64,000 nt of DNA from Pseudomonas jessenii (GTDB lineage Bacteria > Pseudomonadota > Gammaproteobacteria > Pseudomonadales > Pseudomonadaceae), in NCBI RefSeq assembly GCF_002236115.1, contig NZ_NIWT01000005.1, positions 655,884 to 719,883 on the forward strand, given 5' to 3'. The notes beneath the pieces are model-generated. The model was not told the DNA's origin, did no database searches, and worked only from the letters and a program-made list of their open reading frames with translations. This document shows, in pieces, positions 60,181 through 64,000 of the stretch; position 1 is the first letter of the stretch, and each line of letters opens with the position of its first letter. Position numbers and translations under genes: made by a program.

Positions 60181-61674
60181 TTACTTCTTCAGCATTTGCC
60201 CGGTTTCTTCCAGGTTGATGTGCCAGCTCAGGGCATCACGCAGGATGTGCGGGGTGTGCCCGCCGATGCCGCACGCGGTGGTGAAGTAATCATTTAGCGC
60301 CTGGCGGTAATCCGGGTGCACGCACTTGTCGATGATGACCCGGGCACGCTCCCGGGGTGCCAGGCCGCGCAAGTCTGCCAGGCCCACTTCGGTCACGAGG
60401 ATGTCGACGTCATGTTCGGTGTGGTCAACATGGCTGACCATCGGCACCACGCTGGAAATCGCACCGCCTTTGGCGATCGACTTGGTCACGAACACGGACA
60501 GGTGCGCGTTGCGCGCGAAGTCGCCCGAGCCGCCGATGCCGTTCATCATCCGCGTGCCGCAGACGTGAGTGGAGTTGACGTTGCCATAGATGTCGAACTC
60601 CAGTGCCGTGTTGATGCCGATGATGCCAAGGCGACGCACGACTTCAGGGTGGTTGGAGATCTCCTGCGGACGCAGAACCAGTTTGTCCTTGTAGCGCTCC
60701 AGATTGCCGAACACGTCGGCATTGCGCCGGCTCGACAGGGTGATCGAACTGCCCGAGGCAAAACTCAGCTTGCCCGCGTCGATCAGGTCGAAGGTCGAGT
60801 CCTGCAGCACCTCGGAATACATTGTCAGGTCTTCGAACGGCGAGTCGATCAGGCCACACATCACCGAGTTGGCGATGGTGCCGATACCGGCTTGTAGCGG
60901 GCCGAGCTTGTTGGTCATGCGCCCTGCTGCCACTTCCTGTTTGAAGAAGTCGATCAGGTGGTCGGCAATGGCTTGGGTCTCGACGTCCGGCGCCAGCACA
61001 GTGGAGGGCGAGTCAGCCTGGTTGGTGACCACGATGGCGACGATTTTTTCCGGTGGAATCGGGATGGCGGTGCTGCCAATGCGATCGTCGACCTTGACCA
61101 GCGGAATCGGTGTACGGGTCGGGCGGTAGGTCGGAATGTAGATGTCGTGCAGACCTTCGAGATTCGGGTTGTGCGCCATGTTGATTTCGACGATCACGTG
61201 CTTGGCGAAAATCGCGAAGCTGGCCGAGTTGCCGACCGAGGTGGTTGGCACGATATGCCCTTGCTCGGTGATCGCCACGGCTTCAATCACGGCAATGTCC
61301 GGCAGCTTCAATTGTTGGTTGCGCAATTGCTCCACGGTTTCCGACAAGTGCTGGTCGATGAACATGACTTCGCCAGCATTGATCGCCTTGCGCAGAGTGC
61401 TGTCGACCTGAAACGGCATGCGCCGCGACAGCACGCCAGCTTCGGTCAATTGCTTGTCGAGGTCGTTGCCCAGGCTTGCGCCGGTCATCAGGCTGATCTT
61501 GAGCGGCGTGACCTTGGCACGCTCGGCCAGCGCCTGGGGGACGGCCTTGGCTTCGCCTGCGCGAGTAAAGCCACTCATGCCGACGGTCATGCCGTCCTCA
61601 ATCAGAGCGGCAGCGTCGGCAGCGCTCATCACTTTGTCCAACAACGAAGGCAGGCGAATACGGTCACGGTACAT
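60181..61674 (-). CDS. acetyl-CoA hydrolase/succinyl-CoA:acetate CoA-transferase family protein
   Basis: 497 residues, the length of the SCACT/Cat1-like group. It shows VGMSGFTRAGEAKAVP near the N-terminus, the catalytic glutamate region LTMYSEVLQDS, and the CoA-binding GTRMMNGIGGSGDFARNA. It moves CoA between acyl groups (acetate, succinate, propionate) or hydrolyses acetyl-CoA; which reaction dominates cannot be told by eye. It stands alone on its strand, between the DUF1127 control region and pntB. Confidence 0.9.
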   Translation of the reverse strand: MYRDRIRLPSLLDKVMSAADAAALIEDGMTVGMSGFTRAGEAKAVPQALAERAKVTPLKISLMTGASLGNDLDKQLTEAGVLSRRMPFQVDSTLRKAINAGEVMFIDQHLSETVEQLRNQQLKLPDIAVIEAVAITEQGHIVPTTSVGNSASFAIFAKHVIVEINMAHNPNLEGLHDIYIPTYRPTRTPIPLVKVDDRIGSTAIPIPPEKIVAIVVTNQADSPSTVLAPDVETQAIADHLIDFFKQEVAAGRMTNKLGPLQAGIGTIANSVMCGLIDSPFEDLTMYSEVLQDSTFDLIDAGKLSFASGSSITLSSRRNADVFGNLERYKDKLVLRPQEISNHPEVVRRLGIIGINTALEFDIYGNVNSTHVCGTRMMNGIGGSGDFARNAHLSVFVTKSIAKGGAISSVVPMVSHVDHTEHDVDILVTEVGLADLRGLAPRERARVIIDKCVHPDYRQALNDYFTTACGIGGHTPHILRDALSWHINLEETGQMLKK

Positions 61675-61842
61675 GGATTGTTATCTCGGGTAACAGGTAG
61701 CAGGACGTGCAGTCTAGTGAATTGCGCCGGCTTCTGTCCCGCTACCAAGGTCGCAATCGAGGCGTCTATTCCGGGCCTTTCAAGCAAAACACCGTTACCG
61801 GATCGGTAACAAAAGGATAGTTTGTCCGACGATTTGCGCAAA

Positions 61843-61873
61843 CAAAAACGCCCCGACGAGTCGGGGCGTTCCG
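61843..61873. terminator. terminator behind pntB
   Basis: AACGCCCCGAC/GTCGGGGCGTT stem, followed on the leftward strand by TTTTTG. Confidence 0.87.
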
Positions 61874-61887
61874 TGTGCCGCAGAGGG

Positions 61888-63324
61888 TTACTCGACGGCT
61901 TTGACCATGTCTTCGATGACCTTTTTAGCGTCGCCGAACACCATCATGGTCTTGTCCAGGTAGAACAGTTCGTTGTCCAGGCCGGCGTAGCCGCTGGCCA
62001 TCGAGCGCTTGTTGACGATGATGGTCTTGGCCTTGAACGCTTCGAGGATCGGCATGCCGGCAATCGGCGATTTCGGATCGTTCTTCGCGGCCGGGTTGAC
62101 CACGTCGTTGGCGCCCAACACCAGTACCACGTCGGCCTGGCCGAACTCGGAGTTGATGTCGTCCATCTCGAACACCTGGTCGTAAGGCACTTCGGCCTCG
62201 GCCAGCAACACGTTCATGTGGCCGGGCATACGACCGGCAACCGGGTGGATCGCATACTTCACGGTCACGCCGCGATGGGTCAGCTTCTCGGTCAGCTCTT
62301 TCAGCGCGTGCTGCGCACGTGCCACCGCCAGACCGTAGCCCGGCACGATGATCACGGTATCGGCGTTGGTCAGCAGGAAGGTCGCGTCGTCGGCCGAGCC
62401 GGACTTCACCGGACGGGCTTCCTTCGAACCCGCCGGGCCGGCCGCGTCCGCCGTATTGCCGAAGCCACCGAGCAGCACATTAAAGAAGGAGCGGTTCATC
62501 GCCTTGCACATGATGTACGAGAGGATTGCACCGGACGAACCTACCAGCGAGCCGGCGATGATCAGCATCGAGTTGTTCAGCGAGAAGCCGATGCCCGCCG
62601 CTGCCCAGCCGGAATAGCTGTTGAGCATCGACACGACCACGGGCATGTCCGCGCCACCGATCGGGATGATGATCAGCACGCCGAGCACGAAGGCCAACGC
62701 CAGCATCACGCCGAAAGCGGTGTAGTCGCCGGTGAGCATGAACGTCACGCCCAGGCCCAGTGTGGCCAGGCCCAGCAGCAGGTTCAGCTTGTGCTGGCCA
62801 CTGAACTGTACCGGTGCCCCCTGGAACAGGCGGAACTTGTACTTGCCAGACAGCTTGCCGAAGGCGATCACCGAACCGGAGAAGGTGATTGCACCGATGG
62901 CGGCACCGAGGAACAGTTCCAGGCGGTTACCGGCCGGGATCGCGTCACCGAGTTGCTTGACGATGCCCAGCGACTGCGGCTCGACCACGGCAGCCACGGC
63001 GATGAACACCGCGGCCAGGCCGATCATGCTGTGCATGAAGGCGACCAGCTCCGGCATCTTGGTCATTTCAACGCGTTTGGCCATGATCGAACCGGCAGTG
63101 CCGCCGATCAGCAGGCCGACGATCACGTAGACGATACCGTCCTGAGCAAGTTCGGCACCGAGTTTGTAGATCAGGCCGACCGTGGTGAGGATCGCCAGGC
63201 CCATGCCGAGCATGCCGAACAGGTTGCCACGGCGCGACGTGGTGGGGTGCGAGAGGCCCTTGAGCGCCTGGATGAAGCAGACCGAGGCGATCAAATACAG
63301 GGACGTAACCAGGTTCATGCTCAT
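61888..63324 (-). CDS. pntB: NAD(P) transhydrogenase subunit beta
   Basis: 478 residues. The N-terminal ~270 residues are membrane-embedded (about nine spans); the C-terminal NADP-binding domain III shows IVPGYGLAVARAQHAL and the nucleotide region VLVLGANDVVNPAAKNDP. With the alpha subunits it couples hydride transfer from NADH to NADP+ with proton import. The ATG at 63324 overlaps the stop of the preceding gene by four bases (ATGA). Confidence 0.96.
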   Translation of the reverse strand: MSMNLVTSLYLIASVCFIQALKGLSHPTTSRRGNLFGMLGMGLAILTTVGLIYKLGAELAQDGIVYVIVGLLIGGTAGSIMAKRVEMTKMPELVAFMHSMIGLAAVFIAVAAVVEPQSLGIVKQLGDAIPAGNRLELFLGAAIGAITFSGSVIAFGKLSGKYKFRLFQGAPVQFSGQHKLNLLLGLATLGLGVTFMLTGDYTAFGVMLALAFVLGVLIIIPIGGADMPVVVSMLNSYSGWAAAGIGFSLNNSMLIIAGSLVGSSGAILSYIMCKAMNRSFFNVLLGGFGNTADAAGPAGSKEARPVKSGSADDATFLLTNADTVIIVPGYGLAVARAQHALKELTEKLTHRGVTVKYAIHPVAGRMPGHMNVLLAEAEVPYDQVFEMDDINSEFGQADVVLVLGANDVVNPAAKNDPKSPIAGMPILEAFKAKTIIVNKRSMASGYAGLDNELFYLDKTMMVFGDAKKVIEDMVKAVE

Positions 63325-63674
63325 GCTTGCTGCACCTCGGCCTTGACTGCTTCAGCCTTGGCGGCCGGAGCTTTTGCCGGCGCTTTCTTCTTGAACATTT
63401 CCAGCATGCGGCGGGTGACCAAAAAGCCACCGAATACGTTGACCGCGGCCAGGGCCACGGCCAGGGTGCCCATGGTCTTGCCCAGTGGCGTCACGGTCAA
63501 AGCCGCTGCCAGCATGGCACCGACGATCACGATCGCCGAGATCGCGTTGGTCACTGCCATCAACGGGGTGTGCAGCGCAGGCGTGACGTTCCAGACCACG
63601 TGGTAACCGACATAGATCGCCAGCACGAAGATGATCAGGTTGTAGATACCGTCAGAGATCAGCATGTCTTCCAT
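63321..63674 (-). CDS. pntAB: NAD(P) transhydrogenase subunit alpha part 2 (membrane part)
   Basis: 117 residues with three to four spans (LIIFVLAIYVGYHVVW, LMAVTNAISAIVIVGAML, TMGTLAVALAAVNVFGGFLV) and an alanine/lysine-rich tail (KKKAPAKAPAAKAEAVKAE). In pseudomonads the alpha subunit is split, and this is the separate membrane portion. It lies between pntAA (11-bp gap) and pntB (overlap). Confidence 0.93.
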   Translation of the reverse strand: MEDMLISDGIYNLIIFVLAIYVGYHVVWNVTPALHTPLMAVTNAISAIVIVGAMLAAALTVTPLGKTMGTLAVALAAVNVFGGFLVTRRMLEMFKKKAPAKAPAAKAEAVKAEVQQA

Positions 63675-63685
63675 TGTTTTTATCC

Positions 63686-64000
63686 TCAGCCGTTCTTGCG
63701 CACGATCTGGCCGTCGCGGCACATCAGGCACGCGGCGACGATATCGTCTTCAAGGTTGATCACCAGTTGTCCTTCTTTATCGAACAACAGTTTCATGAAG
63801 TCCAGCAGGTTGCGGGCGTACAGCGCCGAAGCGTCAGCCGCCACAGCACTGGCCAGATTGGTCGGGCCCACGATGGTCACGCCATTTTCGACGACCACCT
63901 GGTCGGCCACGGTCAGCGGGCAGTTGCCGCCCTGGGCGGCCGCGAGATCGATGACCACCGAACCCGGTTTCATCTGGGCCACGGTTTGCGCGCTGAGCAG
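63686..64000 (-). CDS. pntAA: NAD(P) transhydrogenase subunit alpha part 1, C-terminal end
   Basis: Only the last 104 residues lie in the window; the 5' part is beyond the right edge. The segment MKPGSVVIDLAAAQGGNCPLT belongs to the NAD-binding domain I of the alaDH/PntA family and is followed by the end of the soluble subunit. The stop at 63686 leaves 11 bp to pntAB. Confidence 0.92.
   Translation of the reverse strand: MLSAQTVAQMKPGSVVIDLAAAQGGNCPLTVADQVVVENGVTIVGPTNLASAVAADASALYARNLLDFMKLLFDKEGQLVINLEDDIVAACLMCRDGQIVRKNG

Overview
The window is a 64 kb stretch of chromosome from a fluorescent pseudomonad, most likely the Pseudomonas fluorescens group. The basis is gene content and order that match blocks I know from P. 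aeruginosa PAO1: the PA0102-PA0114 carbonic anhydrase/caa3 oxidase block, the PA5478-PA5505 block from gltP to metNIQ, trpI-trpBA, and pnt. In addition, a REP/REPIN repeat typical of the fluorescens group (GTGGGAGCGAGCTTGCTCGC) occurs eight times between genes. No rRNA, tRNA, CRISPR array or intact transposase was seen. Most of the DNA is GC-rich and densely coding. Two segments, about 3.9-5.05 kb and 18.77-20.3 kb, are visibly AT-richer and look acquired or decayed.

Layout. 0-6.1 kb: end of a HAD phosphatase, gamma-carbonic anhydrase, oligopeptidase A (prlC) with a zinc-ribbon protein, a TpbA-like periplasmic phosphatase, a small AT-rich islet with two related orphan genes, and a radical SAM protein. 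6.3-18.4 kb: beta-carbonic anhydrase plus SulP transporter, then a complete aa3/caa3 cytochrome oxidase locus (coxB, coxA, ctaG, coxC, SURF1, ctaA heme A synthase, ctaB heme O synthase, sco). 18.4-20.4 kb: a scar holding a 150-bp copy of the metQ 3' end, a frameshifted second sco 3' fragment and an orphan Rhs-core protein with a variable C-terminal tail. 20.4-28.5 kb: metNIQ methionine uptake, znuBC-zur/znuA zinc uptake, thrB. 28.5-35 kb: polA, the sRNA ErsA, engB, cytochromes c5 and c4, dsbA, an endonuclease/exonuclease/phosphatase protein. 35-43 kb: a diguanylate cyclase, the AmpDh2 amidase, an EAL phosphodiesterase and the KinB/AlgB two-component system. 43-52.8 kb: small membrane proteins behind a good sigma-54 promoter candidate, gltP, a nucleoside-gate protein, a zinc aminopeptidase-like lipoprotein, small envelope and stress proteins (paralogous lipoproteins, two DUF1161 proteins, OsmC, dodecin, DUF883). 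52.8-59.9 kb: trpI/trpBA, a DUF4105 gene with three tandem DUF2388 genes, and two DUF1127 genes with a shared repeated upstream motif. 60.2-64 kb: an acetyl-CoA hydrolase/CoA-transferase and the three-subunit pnt transhydrogenase (cut by the window edge).

How the parts fit. The oxidase block contains structural subunits, copper delivery (CtaG, Sco), heme A synthesis and the SURF1 assembly factor, and so should suffice to build one terminal oxidase; a CTATACT element upstream fits sigma-S control. The zur-znu block is a self-regulated zinc importer. ErsA (AlgU-type promoter) and KinB/AlgB both belong to the envelope-stress/alginate network. TpbA-like, GGDEF and EAL proteins all bear on c-di-GMP. 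The most unusual items are the sco/metQ/Rhs scar, the sigma-54 promoter with dyad sites divergent from algB, the repeated ACTGTAC motif around the DUF1127 genes, and the AT-rich islet with dockerin/EF-hand-like paralogues.
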